Notes: a model not told the origin generated them from the sequence alone. Counted from the stretch's first letter, positions 26,372-36,435 are shown. The stretch: DNA of 64,000 nucleotides from Bin55 sp964572845 (GCA_964572845.1 CAZNFX010000003.1:186001-250000); one strand, 5' to 3'. Numbers and translations: made by a program.

Positions 26372-27420
26372 GCCCTCTAAACAAAAGGCGACTTGCGAAT
26401 TTCAGAGCCAACAAGAGAGGCTTCTATTCTCTGTGGATCTTCTTAGCGCTCTTCTGCGTAGCCCTAATGGCAGAGTTCATTGCAAACGACAAACCGATCA
26501 TTTTCTCGCTGGATGGGAAGCTTCACTTCCCCATGCTCTTTTCATATACGGAAAAGGAGCTTGGAGGAGAACTAGAAACTGAAGCGTGGTACATCGATCC
26601 GCATGTACAAGAGCTGATAAATTCCAACGGCTGGGCAGTCTGGCCGCCAATCCGCTACTCTCACGACACCATCGATTGGTACATGAACGAAGTACCAGCG
26701 GGTCCAAACAATCGGCACGTTCTGGGAACGGATGGCTTGGGTTCGGACATCCTCGCCAAACTACTCTACGGATTTCGCTTGTCCGTTTTGTTTGGCCTTG
26801 TGCTGACTGCATTGAGCAGCGCAATTGGGATACTTGTGGGAGCTATTCAGGGCTACTTTGGTGGTCTCACCGACTTGCTGGGGCAACGCGTCGTGGAGAT
26901 TTGGGCAGGATTGCCGATTCTCTTTCTCTTAATCATCTTGGCCAGCATGATCGAACCCAATGTGTTCTGGCTTCTGGGAATACTCGTACTGTTTTCATGG
27001 ATGGCGTTAGTGGGAGTGGTGCGCGCAGAATTCCTACGGGCGCGCAACTTTGAATTTGTCCGCGCGGCGCAAGCGTTGGGAGTCAATCAATCGACCATCA
27101 TGCTGAAGCACGTACTTCCCAATGCAGCTGTAGCGTCACTGACCTATCTTCCCTTCATCCTGACCAACTCGATAACAATCCTCACGGGTCTTGACTTTCT
27201 CGGTTTCGGTCTCCCCTTTGATGCACCCTCGCTCGGCAGGCTTCTTTCCACGGCGAAAGCCAACTTGAACTCGTGGTGGATTGCTGCTGGCGTCTTCACA
27301 ACTCTCGTTGTCATGCTTACTCTTTTGATCTTCATTGGCGAAGCGGTGCGGGATGCGCTCGATCCTCGGCGTTCAATTTCGATCCATGCTGCACCGGCTG
27401 CGGCACCTGTAACTGTGTGA
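26368..27420 (+). CDS. yejE: ABC transporter permease, YejE-like
   Basis: Second permease subunit, 350 residues, starting at GTG within the yejB stop (GTGA). Family features: NKRRLANFRANKRGFYSLWI, the periplasmic segment YSHDTIDWYMNEVPAGPNNR, LGTDGLGSDILAKLLYGFRL, and the coupling loop FVRAAQALGVNQSTIMLKH. The stop TGA shares one base with the ATG of the CoA-transferase. The usual next gene, the double ATPase yejF, is missing; ATP hydrolysis must come from elsewhere, possibly the OppDF pair 13 kb away. Confidence 0.92.
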   Translation: MSPLNKRRLANFRANKRGFYSLWIFLALFCVALMAEFIANDKPIIFSLDGKLHFPMLFSYTEKELGGELETEAWYIDPHVQELINSNGWAVWPPIRYSHDTIDWYMNEVPAGPNNRHVLGTDGLGSDILAKLLYGFRLSVLFGLVLTALSSAIGILVGAIQGYFGGLTDLLGQRVVEIWAGLPILFLLIILASMIEPNVFWLLGILVLFSWMALVGVVRAEFLRARNFEFVRAAQALGVNQSTIMLKHVLPNAAVASLTYLPFILTNSITILTGLDFLGFGLPFDAPSLGRLLSTAKANLNSWWIAAGVFTTLVVMLTLLIFIGEAVRDALDPRRSISIHAAPAAAPVTV

Positions 27421-28544
27421 TGGAAAGTCGACTCCCACTGGATGGCGTGCTAGTTGTGACGCTGGAACAGGCAGTTGCGGCCCCAGTCGCAAGCTGCAGA
27501 CTCGTGGACGCGGGCGCACGAGTCATAAAGCTGGAACGCTCAACCGGTGACTTTGCTCGAACCTACGACGAGTCGGCGAATGGTCAGAGTGCTTATTTCG
27601 CTTGGGCGAATCGTGGCAAGGAGTCTCTCGTAGTCGACATCAAGGATGCTGACGACGTCGCTTTGATCAAGCGCATTCTGCGGAAAGCAGACGTGTTCCT
27701 GCAGAACCTGTCAGTCGGCGCGGCAGCTAGGGCAGGATTGGGTTCGCAGGATCTGAGATCCGAATTTCCACATCTAATCACCTGTGACATTTCAGGATAT
27801 GGCGAGAAGGGCGATTATGCTCGCATGAAGGCTTACGACCTCCTCGTACAAGCCGAGTCCGGATTAATTTCCATTTCTGGTGGTCCAGGTGAACTAGGCC
27901 GAGTCGGCGTTTCCATCGTTGACACGGCCACAGGAATATCTGCTGCTCTCGCAATTAATGAAGCGTTGGTTGGCAAGTTCAAGACTGGAGAGGGAGCAAG
28001 CATTAAGCTCTCACTATTCGACGTGATGGGAGAGTGGATGAGCGTGCCCTTATTCCAGCACGAGGAGAAGGGAAGTGGCCCTGATCGAATTGGTCTTGCA
28101 CACCCATCCATCACTCCGTACGGTGGGTTCGTTACGTCGGACGGCCATGTGATCGTGATTTCCGTACAGAACGATCGTGAGTGGGTGGCATTGACAAATT
28201 CAGTGTTGAGACGCCCAGAACTCGAAAAGGATCCGAAGTACATAGACAATGCAACACGCATGACACGTCGGTCGGAAGTAGACGGTTTAGTGCAGGAATT
28301 CTTCGGCAGGCACACGAAGGCAGAAATGACGGCCAAGCTCTTGGAAGCGCAATTGGCATTCGGATCGTTGAACACGATGGAGGAATTCGCACGCCATCCG
28401 CTGCTACGTAGGTGGAAGGTGGAGAGCGAGACGGGACCTATTTCGGTTCCAGCACATCCGGATGTCAATCGTGAGTCGCGAGAGCTGAGCTTGCCAAGGA
28501 TCGGAGAACACAGTGATGCCATTCGCTCAGAATTCGCCGACTGA
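27420..28544 (+). CDS. CaiB/BaiF-type CoA-transferase (family III)
   Basis: 374-residue class III CoA-transferase that moves CoA between carboxylic acids. Features: VLVVTLEQAVAAPVASCRL, LVDAGARVIKLERSTGDFAR, WANRGKESLVVDIKD, and the nucleophilic aspartate in GVSIVDTATGISAAL. The ATG at 27420 overlaps the yejE stop (TGATG); the longer in-frame opening upstream lies inside yejE and is discarded. Translational coupling to the transporter suggests it activates an imported acid or its degradation product as a CoA ester. The actual acid is unknown. Confidence 0.9.
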   Translation: MESRLPLDGVLVVTLEQAVAAPVASCRLVDAGARVIKLERSTGDFARTYDESANGQSAYFAWANRGKESLVVDIKDADDVALIKRILRKADVFLQNLSVGAAARAGLGSQDLRSEFPHLITCDISGYGEKGDYARMKAYDLLVQAESGLISISGGPGELGRVGVSIVDTATGISAALAINEALVGKFKTGEGASIKLSLFDVMGEWMSVPLFQHEEKGSGPDRIGLAHPSITPYGGFVTSDGHVIVISVQNDREWVALTNSVLRRPELEKDPKYIDNATRMTRRSEVDGLVQEFFGRHTKAEMTAKLLEAQLAFGSLNTMEEFARHPLLRRWKVESETGPISVPAHPDVNRESRELSLPRIGEHSDAIRSEFAD

Positions 28545-28559
28545 AGACAATCGGCATCC

Positions 28560-29468
28560 ATGACCGCACTTTTTACACATCCGGACTTTCTGCTACACGA
28601 AACGCCTCGCGACCACCCCGAAGCGCCGGGACGCGTCCAAAGCGTGGTCCACCACCTTCAAGCAACCGGTCTCTACGACGACGTAAAGACAATCACGCCG
28701 GAACCAGCCTCACTGGAATCATTGGCTAGTGTCCATTCCACTGAGTATGTCGCGCACATTGAACAGGTTGCGCCAGACAATGGCCTAGTGAGAATTGACC
28801 CAGACACCTCAATGGGGCCCAATTCATTGAATGCAGCTAGGTTAGCTGCTGGTGCAGTTGTGCAAGCAGTCGACGAAGCACTTCGTGGCGACCACACTAG
28901 ATCGTTTTGTGTTGTCCGCCCGCCTGGACATCACGCCGAGACTTCGCAGGGCATGGGATTCTGTCTATTCAATAGCGTTGCCGTAGCGGCGCAGCATGCA
29001 TTGCAAACGCTCGAGCGAGTAGCGATTCTTGACTTCGATGTACACCACGGCAATGGGACAGTCGAGATGTTTGCTGATCGCTCGGAGGTCCTAGTTTGTT
29101 CAAGTTTCCAATTTCCGTTTTACCCCTATCGATACCAAGATGTGGTCAGCCCAAACATCGTGAACACTCCCCTGCCCGCAGGCAGCGGCAGCATGGAATT
29201 TCGACGAGCCATCGAGCGTACCTGGACTCACCCGATTGAAGCTCATCAACCTCAGTTGATTCTGGTTTCTGCAGGTTTTGACGCACACCGGGACGATCCG
29301 TTAGCCCAGTTGGAGCTTCAAGACGACGACTACCGTTGGATTACCAATTGGATACGCGACATAGCTGAGACCTACGCAAAGGGCCGAGTTGTGTCTGTCT
29401 TGGAGGGAGGCTACGATCTCCAAGCGTTAGCACGGTGTTCCGCCATCCATCTTGAGTGCCTCATATAG
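28560..29468 (+). CDS. Histone deacetylase family amidohydrolase (AcuC/APAH-like)
   Basis: Zinc-dependent deacetylase fold, 302 residues. RPPGHHAETSQGMGFCLFN holds the tandem catalytic histidines, DFDVHHGNGT the metal-binding Asp-x-His, and VSAGFDAHRDDPL the third metal ligand. Bacterial members deacetylate acetylpolyamines, acetoin-pathway enzymes or other N-acetyl compounds. It begins 15 bases after the CoA-transferase and closes the rightward operon. Its C-terminus is slightly short (GGYDLQALARCSAIHLECLI) but the catalytic core is complete. Confidence 0.9.
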   Translation: MTALFTHPDFLLHETPRDHPEAPGRVQSVVHHLQATGLYDDVKTITPEPASLESLASVHSTEYVAHIEQVAPDNGLVRIDPDTSMGPNSLNAARLAAGAVVQAVDEALRGDHTRSFCVVRPPGHHAETSQGMGFCLFNSVAVAAQHALQTLERVAILDFDVHHGNGTVEMFADRSEVLVCSSFQFPFYPYRYQDVVSPNIVNTPLPAGSGSMEFRRAIERTWTHPIEAHQPQLILVSAGFDAHRDDPLAQLELQDDDYRWITNWIRDIAETYAKGRVVSVLEGGYDLQALARCSAIHLECLI

Positions 29469-29816
29469 TCTTCGCAAAGCCAATTGAGGAATGCTGTCTC
29501 GACCACATCAGCCAAAGCTGCTATTGGGCCGACTTGGGCTTAAATCGTACTGGATGGTGTAGCGCCGAAGCCTCCATGATTCACGCATAGTTCAACGTCA
29601 GCTCGAGTGGATTTCGCAACGGTCAAGACACAACCCCGTAATGAACGCTCTAGCAGGGCATCTCGGTTCCAACACTTCTTTCGTGTGCTATACGGGGCCA
29701 CTATAAACAGTCTTGCCCCTCTTTGATTTATCTATCACAAGCATTGAAATAGCGCCCGACGCCATTGGGACAAACTGGAGTTTGCGAGGCAAAATTACAC
29801 GCGGCTAGGGCATTTT
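29469..29816. other. Convergent intergenic region of about 350 bases
   Basis: Lies between the convergent deacetylase and a leftward hypothetical gene. The minus strand stays largely open (one internal stop) over about 29465-29700 with an unrecognised translation, which may be a remnant or chance. GGGGC and GCCCC near 29693 and 29717 could form a weak hairpin. Nothing else is seen. Confidence 0.35.
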
Positions 29817-30512
29817 CTATTCTTTGCTCTCTTCCTTTTGCTCAAATATATCCTTCGCAGTCATAAGCTGCGACACAAGCGAGTCAGCAGTTGCATGTTC
29901 GGTAGCACGGATACGGGAGACTCCTGCGTCCAACACTTCTTTAGTCTCATCATTCGGGTTGTCGAGGAATTTGGTGAGTGCTATCCAGGAAGACTGTGTT
30001 GCCTTGAACAGTTCAACCTCCGCCGCTGCTTCGGCATCTGAAAACATGGACTCGGCTTCTTCATAGTCACTGTCTGCCAATGCGTGAGCACCATTTACCC
30101 AGTAAGCCCAGTGGGACACATCTCCTGCTTCAATTTCGTATTCAAGATAGAGCTTGGCTGCCGAGCGTCCCAGTTCTTTAGCTTCCTTTGAAACTGGCCC
30201 CCAACCTGGCCACGTGGAGTTAGCAATGTTGGCTACTGCCCCGCGAGCGAACTTTCTCAACTCGTCAGTTCTCGCTGACTCTCCTTCTTCGGTTTCTTTC
30301 AGTAGGTCGTCCACATAGTGCAATACAAATCGAGCTGCTGTTACGAACAGATCGTCGCGATCCATTCTTCTTGTCTCTACCAGCAACGTGCCCATCTGCC
30401 TGAACTCGGTTTCAGTTATTGGCAATAGCGCACGTTCCTCTGCTTGCAGGTTACATACCACAAGACCCGAAAAGACAATGACTATCCAAAAGCTCAGTGC
30501 CTTCCTATTCAT
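29817..30512 (-). CDS. Exported hypothetical helical protein
   Basis: 231 residues; not recognised. Residues 1-24 form a signal peptide (MNRKALSFWIVIVFSG, cleavage after CNLQA). The rest is strongly helical, acidic and alanine-rich, with a repeated helix-turn-helix feel (for example WAYWVNGAHALADSDYEEAE then MFSDAEAAAEVELFKATQSS), resembling tetratricopeptide-like repeats without matching the consensus well. It ends in a highly charged tail EQKEESKE. No operon partner: about 235 bases separate it from the next leftward stop codon. Codon use is like its neighbours, so it is probably a real gene. Confidence 0.7.
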   Translation of the reverse strand: MNRKALSFWIVIVFSGLVVCNLQAEERALLPITETEFRQMGTLLVETRRMDRDDLFVTAARFVLHYVDDLLKETEEGESARTDELRKFARGAVANIANSTWPGWGPVSKEAKELGRSAAKLYLEYEIEAGDVSHWAYWVNGAHALADSDYEEAESMFSDAEAAAEVELFKATQSSWIALTKFLDNPNDETKEVLDAGVSRIRATEHATADSLVSQLMTAKDIFEQKEESKE

Positions 30513-30748
30513 TCTGTTTCCTCCCGTTAACTAGAACGCCAGGGTCAGGCCGCCCTCGAAGAAGTCGGCGGGCGTCAGCAAATCCGCACGTTACGAAGCT
30601 CTCTGTACCCAATGCGGACGAACGAGGTTGTAGCGTTGCCAATGCTCGTCGAGGCATTGCCGGCCTAATTTTCATTGCTACACACCCTCACAAATTGCGA
30701 ACAAACACTCATACGCAATCGCTATCGATCCAATTCGAGTGACACACT

Positions 30749-31972
30749 TTAGAAGTCGTCTATGCAGAAAGGCTTGAATTGTGTAGAGAAAAATCCATCT
30801 ATCAAAGGCAGTCTGCTTGGTTCATTAGCTACGCCTCTGCCTATTGAACACAAGGACGACAAGGGGGCATGGCCGCTAAGCAAGGAGGCCAACCCGTTTA
30901 CGTCAATTCGGAAATCCGTATGGCCGGAAATCCTCTCTACTTGACTATTCTGACCATCGGATTGAATGCGATAGCAACCGACGTTCCAAGGACACACTGC
31001 GTCCTCTACAACTTCAAAGGACACTTCACCACCGAGCTGGTAGCGCCGTTTGGCTGCTAAGTCCTCTACGTCTACCACACGCATCCAAATGCCTTCCTCC
31101 CACCGAGCACGCAGCCCTCTTGGCTCCAAGAGCATATGTAGGGCTGGGTCATCCAATGGCGCATAAACGTGGACTTCCCTGACTAGATCATGGCTGCGGA
31201 GATAGTTCCAAAGGCCACGGTAGGCTTCAATATCGCTATAGATGAAGTCTTGAACGCTCAAGCGCTGATTTGGCCCGTTTTCGGTATTGGGATGTTCGCC
31301 CAGTCGATAGGAAACGTAGCCACTGGGAATATCATCTCTGGTGTAGCAAATGGCATAGTGAAACTTGCGCTTTCCCTCTAGCCAACCCTCCTTCCATACC
31401 ACGGGCGGACGCAGCAGCATCAAATTGCGTTGTTGGCAGAAGTTGGCGTATAGTTTCTGAACGATGGGCAACGCATCGTCTCGGTCTACCCGCGTAACCC
31501 TTGCCTTAGAAGAGGACTCGCCAAACTGGAAATCGGCAAAACGGGGGTCAAATCTGCAGCTGTACATGGATGAGGCGAGACCGTAGCCAAATCGCTGATA
31601 GATCGCACCCATAGAAGCCCAAAGAATTGACGCAGGGACGCCTTCCTCATGTGCCTTATGTAATCTTTGTGTAATCAAGTGACGGACAATGCCACGTCGC
31701 CTATGTCCCGGGTCCGTGCCCACTGCGGTTACGCCATCCGCATTAACCTCCACACCATTCAGCCGCATGCGAAACGGAAATCCTCCGGATGTTGCTACTA
31801 GCTTTCCTTGGTGCAACGCAATGGTCGTCATTTCCGGTTTGATCGGATCTTTCGCTTCCTCTTCGTCTGACGGGGTGCTGTTGTCTGCGAATACGTACCT
31901 AACTAAACGATGAAAGTCTTTCATTTCATCGGTGCGAGCAGGACGAAACTCATAGTCGCTTAAGTCAGCCAT
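30749..31972 (-). CDS. GNAT family N-acetyltransferase, Eis-like
   Basis: 407-residue acetyltransferase resembling Eis/Rv2416c: an N-terminal GNAT domain with VTAVGTDPGHRRRGIVRHLI as the acetyl-CoA pyrophosphate loop, ILWASMGAIYQRFGYGLASS typical of Eis, a second GNAT-like domain, and a sterol-carrier-like C-terminal domain. Such enzymes acetylate aminoglycosides, polyamines or protein lysines. The ATG at 31972 is preceded by a GA-rich ribosome site; a GTG two codons earlier is possible. It is leftward, downstream of a luciferase-like oxidoreductase with about 75 bases between. Confidence 0.85.
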   Translation of the reverse strand: MADLSDYEFRPARTDEMKDFHRLVRYVFADNSTPSDEEEAKDPIKPEMTTIALHQGKLVATSGGFPFRMRLNGVEVNADGVTAVGTDPGHRRRGIVRHLITQRLHKAHEEGVPASILWASMGAIYQRFGYGLASSMYSCRFDPRFADFQFGESSSKARVTRVDRDDALPIVQKLYANFCQQRNLMLLRPPVVWKEGWLEGKRKFHYAICYTRDDIPSGYVSYRLGEHPNTENGPNQRLSVQDFIYSDIEAYRGLWNYLRSHDLVREVHVYAPLDDPALHMLLEPRGLRARWEEGIWMRVVDVEDLAAKRRYQLGGEVSFEVVEDAVCPWNVGCYRIQSDGQNSQVERISGHTDFRIDVNGLASLLSGHAPLSSLCSIGRGVANEPSRLPLIDGFFSTQFKPFCIDDF

Positions 31973-32047
31973 ATTCACTCTCTCGAATTCTCGTCTTGGT
32001 AACGTGGGGTTAATGCCACTCTGCGCTAGAGGTGGCGATATGCTTAG

Positions 32048-33040
32048 TCAGCCTAGGAAAGTCTCAAGTTCCTGAGCGACCTGAGCAGGCGAACCGGACG
32101 GCATGGGAATAAGTTGAACATCAGCTCCGAGTTCCGAACGATTCCGTAACTGTTCCGAGATCTCTTCCCGACGCCCTATTACCTGAATCGCCCGTACCAT
32201 CTCTTCGCTAATCGCAGCCATCGCATGATCGCGATTCCGATTCTTCCATGCCTCACGTGAATTGTGAACCTCCTCTTCGAATCCGCTTGTGGCAAGCATT
32301 TTCCAATAGAAGTCCCCCATACGATTAATGTAATGGAACAGTGGGCCTCTGGCCGCCATCCAAACTGCTTCGTCAGTTCCGTCACCAAGCACATACACAT
32401 TCGTAAAGGGCGCAATTGTGATTTCAGCAGCAGCGCGTCCGCTACGAACCGACCCATTGGCTAGGGATTCGCGCAATGTTCCAAATCGGTTGTGCGGCCA
32501 GTGAATCGGAAATATTCCATCCGCTATCTCACCAGTCTGGACTATCGACCTAGGCGTAATAGCCGCTATGTATATGGGTATGTGCGTTCTCGGCCGTTCG
32601 TAGTCCAAGGTGAAGCCCCGAGACATCTGAAATATCTCGCCGTCATATTCAAGACGGTTGCCAGCAATGAGAGTGTTGATGATTTCCGTGTACTCGCGCA
32701 GCCTCCTCAACGGCTGACTGAAGTCAACACCATGGAAGTGCTCGATTACACGGTGACCTGAAGATCCTAGTCCACAAATCATCCTCCCATTTGACAACAT
32801 GTCCAACATGGCAAACTCTTGCGCAATCGCACCTGGTGTACGCGAATACACGTTCAAGATCGAAGTGGCTATATGAATCTTCTCAGTGTGAGTAGCTAGA
32901 AGGGTCATCCAAGGCAAGGTTGACGGGCCCCACGCCTCTCCAGTGGCGACCATTTCAAAGCCAAGAGACTCGGCAATTCGAACCTTTTCGATGGTGTCGC
33001 GCCAGTCGGTGCCTATTCCGCAGAGAACTCCAAGTCGCAT
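32048..33040 (-). CDS. Luciferase-like (LLM class) flavin-dependent oxidoreductase
   Basis: TIM-barrel flavoenzyme of the bacterial luciferase superfamily, 330 residues. Recognisable: MRLGVLCGIGTDWRDTIEK, IAESLGFEMVATGEAW, the segment HTEKIHIATSILNVYSRTPG (where F420-type members carry a conserved cis-peptide), GRMICGLGSSGHRVIEHFHG and IPIYIAAITPRSIVQTGEIAD. These resemble the F420-dependent branch more than FMN monooxygenases, but the cofactor cannot be proved by eye. It is one of three such enzymes within 9 kb. It lies between the Eis-like gene and a TonB receptor, all leftward. Confidence 0.87.
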   Translation of the reverse strand: MRLGVLCGIGTDWRDTIEKVRIAESLGFEMVATGEAWGPSTLPWMTLLATHTEKIHIATSILNVYSRTPGAIAQEFAMLDMLSNGRMICGLGSSGHRVIEHFHGVDFSQPLRRLREYTEIINTLIAGNRLEYDGEIFQMSRGFTLDYERPRTHIPIYIAAITPRSIVQTGEIADGIFPIHWPHNRFGTLRESLANGSVRSGRAAAEITIAPFTNVYVLGDGTDEAVWMAARGPLFHYINRMGDFYWKMLATSGFEEEVHNSREAWKNRNRDHAMAAISEEMVRAIQVIGRREEISEQLRNRSELGADVQLIPMPSGSPAQVAQELETFLG

Positions 33041-33202
33041 AAAGTCTTTCCTTGTGTTACGTACTATCAGCAGACAATCGGTGCACCGATGGACAGGGCT
33101 CTTGTAACCAGTCCTCCGCTGCTAAGACTCTCGGTCAACACAATCCAGCGCCCTGCCAAGTAAGGAGAATTCTCTTGCAGTTTCAACTGATGCGACGGAA
33201 GG

Positions 33203-36094
33203 TCAAAGAACTAACCGGCGTACGCGAACGCGAACATAGACCGTACGACCCTTGATGTCGTGTACGAAGCCGTCAAAGCCAGGTCGCAGATTGTAGCGAT
33301 GCACACCGGCTCGACCGGTAGGCAACGGCGGCGGATCTTCATCCATCAGATTCCGTGCACCAAGAGACAGAGTGACCTCGCTGCCCAGGAGATTCTGTAG
33401 GGAAAAACTGTAGTTTGCGTCAAGAGTGATCCATGAGGCAATCTTGGGTCGCGTCGCAACTTCGTCGTTCTCGTAAGAGTCCACGTAGCGTACAGTCAAT
33501 TGCATTGCATGTGGTTCCCGATACCAGGAGGTGCCGACGTTGAGTCGTAGTTCAGGAGTAGGGGCAAAGCCGTTGGTGTCATTGCGGCTTCCGAGTCTAT
33601 CCAGATACCTACCATCAGATGACTTGACATCGAATCGAGTCAGCAAAGTAGCATCAACGCTCACACGAAGCGACCCCAATGAGGAAGCTACGTCGTAGTA
33701 GGCATTGGCATCTAGACCCTGAGTTCGTACGCCACCGACATTTTCATAGTCCGTCGTCACCACGCTGAGTTGGCCCGACGTGTCTCGTTGCACGCGAATG
33801 TCGTTAGGTCGACCATCGTCGTAGCAATCGTCGTCCACAATCGCTTGGAAACTTCGTCCCTGAGCAATGACGTCTACGTAGTCTAAGGTCCAATAGTCGA
33901 GACTAACAGCTGAGCCCTCGATTGGCTGCATTAGAACCCCAAGATTGGACGAGTGCGCGGATTGGGGACTCAGTCCGCCCCCGCGAAGCACCGTAGCTAC
34001 CGCGAAGTTGTCGCCCCGATTAACGATAGATCCCAATGTATCAACCGTGCATTGGCCTCTACCGCTGCCATCAAATCGAAAAGGGTCTGTTAGTGTGCGC
34101 GAACTGATGTTTCCCGCCGCTTGAAAGACGCTCGGCGCTTGGAATGAAGTTCCCCATGAAGCCCGTAGCGAGAGCCACTTGTTGATCCCGTAACGTAACG
34201 CAATCTTTGGGTCTGTAGAACTGCCTGCCCGGTCGTAGCTCTCATGCCGTATGGCAAGCTGCAACTCTCCGCGGTTGCCCAAGTAGGCTAAGGTCTCGGC
34301 GAACACCGCCCACACGTTCTGATCTGCGTTTCGTACAAAGTCGCGTATTTGCTGCGGCCCTTCGCCCGCTGCGTTCAGCGGATCGGGGCGATATCGGTAT
34401 CGTAACTCCCTAATCTGTGCACCCGTGGCCAGGGATACTGGACTACCGTGCCATTCGAACAGGTCGCCGGAAGCCACAAATTCCGCTACGCTCTGAGTAC
34501 TGCTCGCATGTTCCGAGCGAATACCCTCGAATCCACGCAAGGTGTCCAGTTCATTGGCAGCATGCCGACCCACCAAATTCACCAGCAACCCATCGTCCGT
34601 CACCGTCTTGGGCGTGATCAAATTCGGATCCACCAGCCGAGTACCAAATGGATTCCAGCGACCTTCCAGTACGGCGCGGGCGAACTCTTCTGAAATCCAG
34701 TGCCTCTCGGATGCCACTGCAAGATCAGACCTCGCCCGGGTGAGATGGCCTGCGGACTTCCAGCCTCGTGGCAACTCGCTCTCGAAGCCAATCAGAATGC
34801 GCAAATTGTCGAATTCTCGCAGCTCGTCAGCCGATTCCCTTCCAGCTGCTTCAGCTCCGAGTGGTCGGCCGAAATATCCCACGTCAACCGCTTCATGCAC
34901 AGAGGGGATCCATACATCGGGATCCACGTAGGTGAGCACACCGTCGTCGTCGGGATCAGTCCAGAAATTGAAAGGATGGTTTGCAGGGACGAAGAATTCA
35001 TTGGTTCGTTCCACATTGCCTTTGAACAGCAGCATGTTTCCAACGCGATCCGTCACCTCATTGACCGAGAAGCCCAGTTCTCCAAAAATCGTAATCCCCG
35101 TTTCCAAGTGGAATTCAGCATCTCCGAAGAATTGCAACCGCCTCTCCGCCGCGATCATCGTGCGCTGGTCGGAGAAGTCCATGCGACACAGCGAGCCGCT
35201 CGGAAATCCTCCCCCAGCCAGGCAGTCCGGGTCAGGGAACAGAGGGGCATCAAATCCATCCACTTGAAAGGGCGAATAGGTCCCATCAAGATTGGCGATG
35301 GCGCGTCGGAAGCTGCCGGGCGAACCCCGTCCAGAGTCGAACGAACCTTCAACAATATCGCCGTCTCCATTTGGATCTATGGCACGAGGGATCATCCAGT
35401 CGAAGTCCCTACGAAAATTCTCATCCTGTTCCAGCCAAGCGCCGTATAGGCCTACATGGGCTCTCCCCGTCTCGAAACCATAGGCAAAATTTAGATCGTA
35501 TGCCCGATTGCTTGCGACCCGGTAGCCGCCAGCGAATTCCAATCCATTCCAGTCCTTGCGCGTAACGATGTTGGCGACACCAGCAACGGCTTGGGACCCA
35601 TAGGTTGCTGATGCACCGTCGCGCAGGATTTCGACGCTATCGATTAATAGCATAGGAAGCGTATTGATATCGAAAAAACTTTGACCTACATCGTTGGAAA
35701 CCGGTGCAAGGCCAGCTCTGCGACCATTTATTAATGTCAGCGTGGAAGACAATCCCACGCCACGCAGACTGAATTGCGAGACACCCTGCAGGTAATTTTG
35801 CTGCGTCGCGAGATAGGAGCCTGTGTTCGACGTCAAGCTCGCAAGCACATCCACTGGTTGAGCTGCGCCCAACGATTCGAACAAGCTCGCGTCAAGGGAC
35901 TGAACGGGAGCACGACCGTCATAGACCGCCCGTCGCTTAATGAGCGAACCGACAACCACGATCTCTTCGATTTCGGGTTCATTGGACTGCATGACTGACG
36001 AATCTTGCGCGAGTGCTGGCAACGAACCCAACAGCACTATGGCAGACCACAAAGTAGTCTGTCCAAGGCAACTATTCCTGTCGAACCACGCCAT
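33203..36094 (-). CDS. TonB-dependent outer-membrane receptor
   Basis: 963-residue outer-membrane importer. The signal peptide ends LPALAQ; the TonB-box-like region is EIEEIVVVGSLIKRR; the plug has LTLINGRRAG and SVEILRDGASATYGSQAVAGVA. The barrel is long and ends VYVRVRVRRLVL. Like the first receptor it belongs to the group with a VEILRDGASATYG plug and no iron-siderophore features. ATG at 36094 is chosen over a TTG two codons earlier; the ribosome site is weak. The following leftward gene is a luciferase-like oxidoreductase 162 bases away, which might process the imported compound. Confidence 0.93.
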   Translation of the reverse strand: MAWFDRNSCLGQTTLWSAIVLLGSLPALAQDSSVMQSNEPEIEEIVVVGSLIKRRAVYDGRAPVQSLDASLFESLGAAQPVDVLASLTSNTGSYLATQQNYLQGVSQFSLRGVGLSSTLTLINGRRAGLAPVSNDVGQSFFDINTLPMLLIDSVEILRDGASATYGSQAVAGVANIVTRKDWNGLEFAGGYRVASNRAYDLNFAYGFETGRAHVGLYGAWLEQDENFRRDFDWMIPRAIDPNGDGDIVEGSFDSGRGSPGSFRRAIANLDGTYSPFQVDGFDAPLFPDPDCLAGGGFPSGSLCRMDFSDQRTMIAAERRLQFFGDAEFHLETGITIFGELGFSVNEVTDRVGNMLLFKGNVERTNEFFVPANHPFNFWTDPDDDGVLTYVDPDVWIPSVHEAVDVGYFGRPLGAEAAGRESADELREFDNLRILIGFESELPRGWKSAGHLTRARSDLAVASERHWISEEFARAVLEGRWNPFGTRLVDPNLITPKTVTDDGLLVNLVGRHAANELDTLRGFEGIRSEHASSTQSVAEFVASGDLFEWHGSPVSLATGAQIRELRYRYRPDPLNAAGEGPQQIRDFVRNADQNVWAVFAETLAYLGNRGELQLAIRHESYDRAGSSTDPKIALRYGINKWLSLRASWGTSFQAPSVFQAAGNISSRTLTDPFRFDGSGRGQCTVDTLGSIVNRGDNFAVATVLRGGGLSPQSAHSSNLGVLMQPIEGSAVSLDYWTLDYVDVIAQGRSFQAIVDDDCYDDGRPNDIRVQRDTSGQLSVVTTDYENVGGVRTQGLDANAYYDVASSLGSLRVSVDATLLTRFDVKSSDGRYLDRLGSRNDTNGFAPTPELRLNVGTSWYREPHAMQLTVRYVDSYENDEVATRPKIASWITLDANYSFSLQNLLGSEVTLSLGARNLMDEDPPPLPTGRAGVHRYNLRPGFDGFVHDIKGRTVYVRVRVRRLVL

Positions 36095-36435
36095 TGCCAA
36101 TCTGTAGGGTGCCTCTGCATCAGCTGTGGAATTCTAGACAAACCGTCTGAAATGAAACTACGGACTGAGTTGCCTCACGCGCACAATCCTGCTCTTGCAC
36201 TGTTTGAGTCGCATGTAATTTGCAGAGTCGCGATAGCTACGCCAATTGGCACGCCGATTCAAGCCAGTGACTAGTCAAAATCTACAAAAGCGTCGGGAGA
36301 CTGCGCTAAAACACGTGCAATAGCCTCAATCACCTGCAGACGTACTGCCTAGCGAGTAGCTAAAATCCAAACTCCTCACACCACCTTGAGAAGGAATCTA
36401 AGGCACAAGTACATCGCTACTTGGCTCCCGATGTT
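36095..36435. other. Divergent intergenic region of about 340 bases
   Basis: Contains the control regions of the leftward TonB receptor and the rightward PPOX-fold gene. I find no near-consensus promoter, no small gene and no repeat in it. Confidence 0.4.

Noticed and set aside
27273..27419. Upstream extension of the CaiB gene
   Set aside because: It overlaps yejE by 147 bases and reads cysteine-rich nonsense; the ATG at 27420 starts the conserved domain.
27833..28561. 242-codon leftward opening across the CaiB CoA-transferase gene
   Set aside because: Antisense to a clearly conserved gene; its translation is serine- and proline-rich with no family pattern, as expected of a mirror frame.
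34700..35449. 249-codon rightward opening inside the second TonB receptor
   Set aside because: Lies wholly antisense to the barrel domain and has no recognisable motif or ribosome site.
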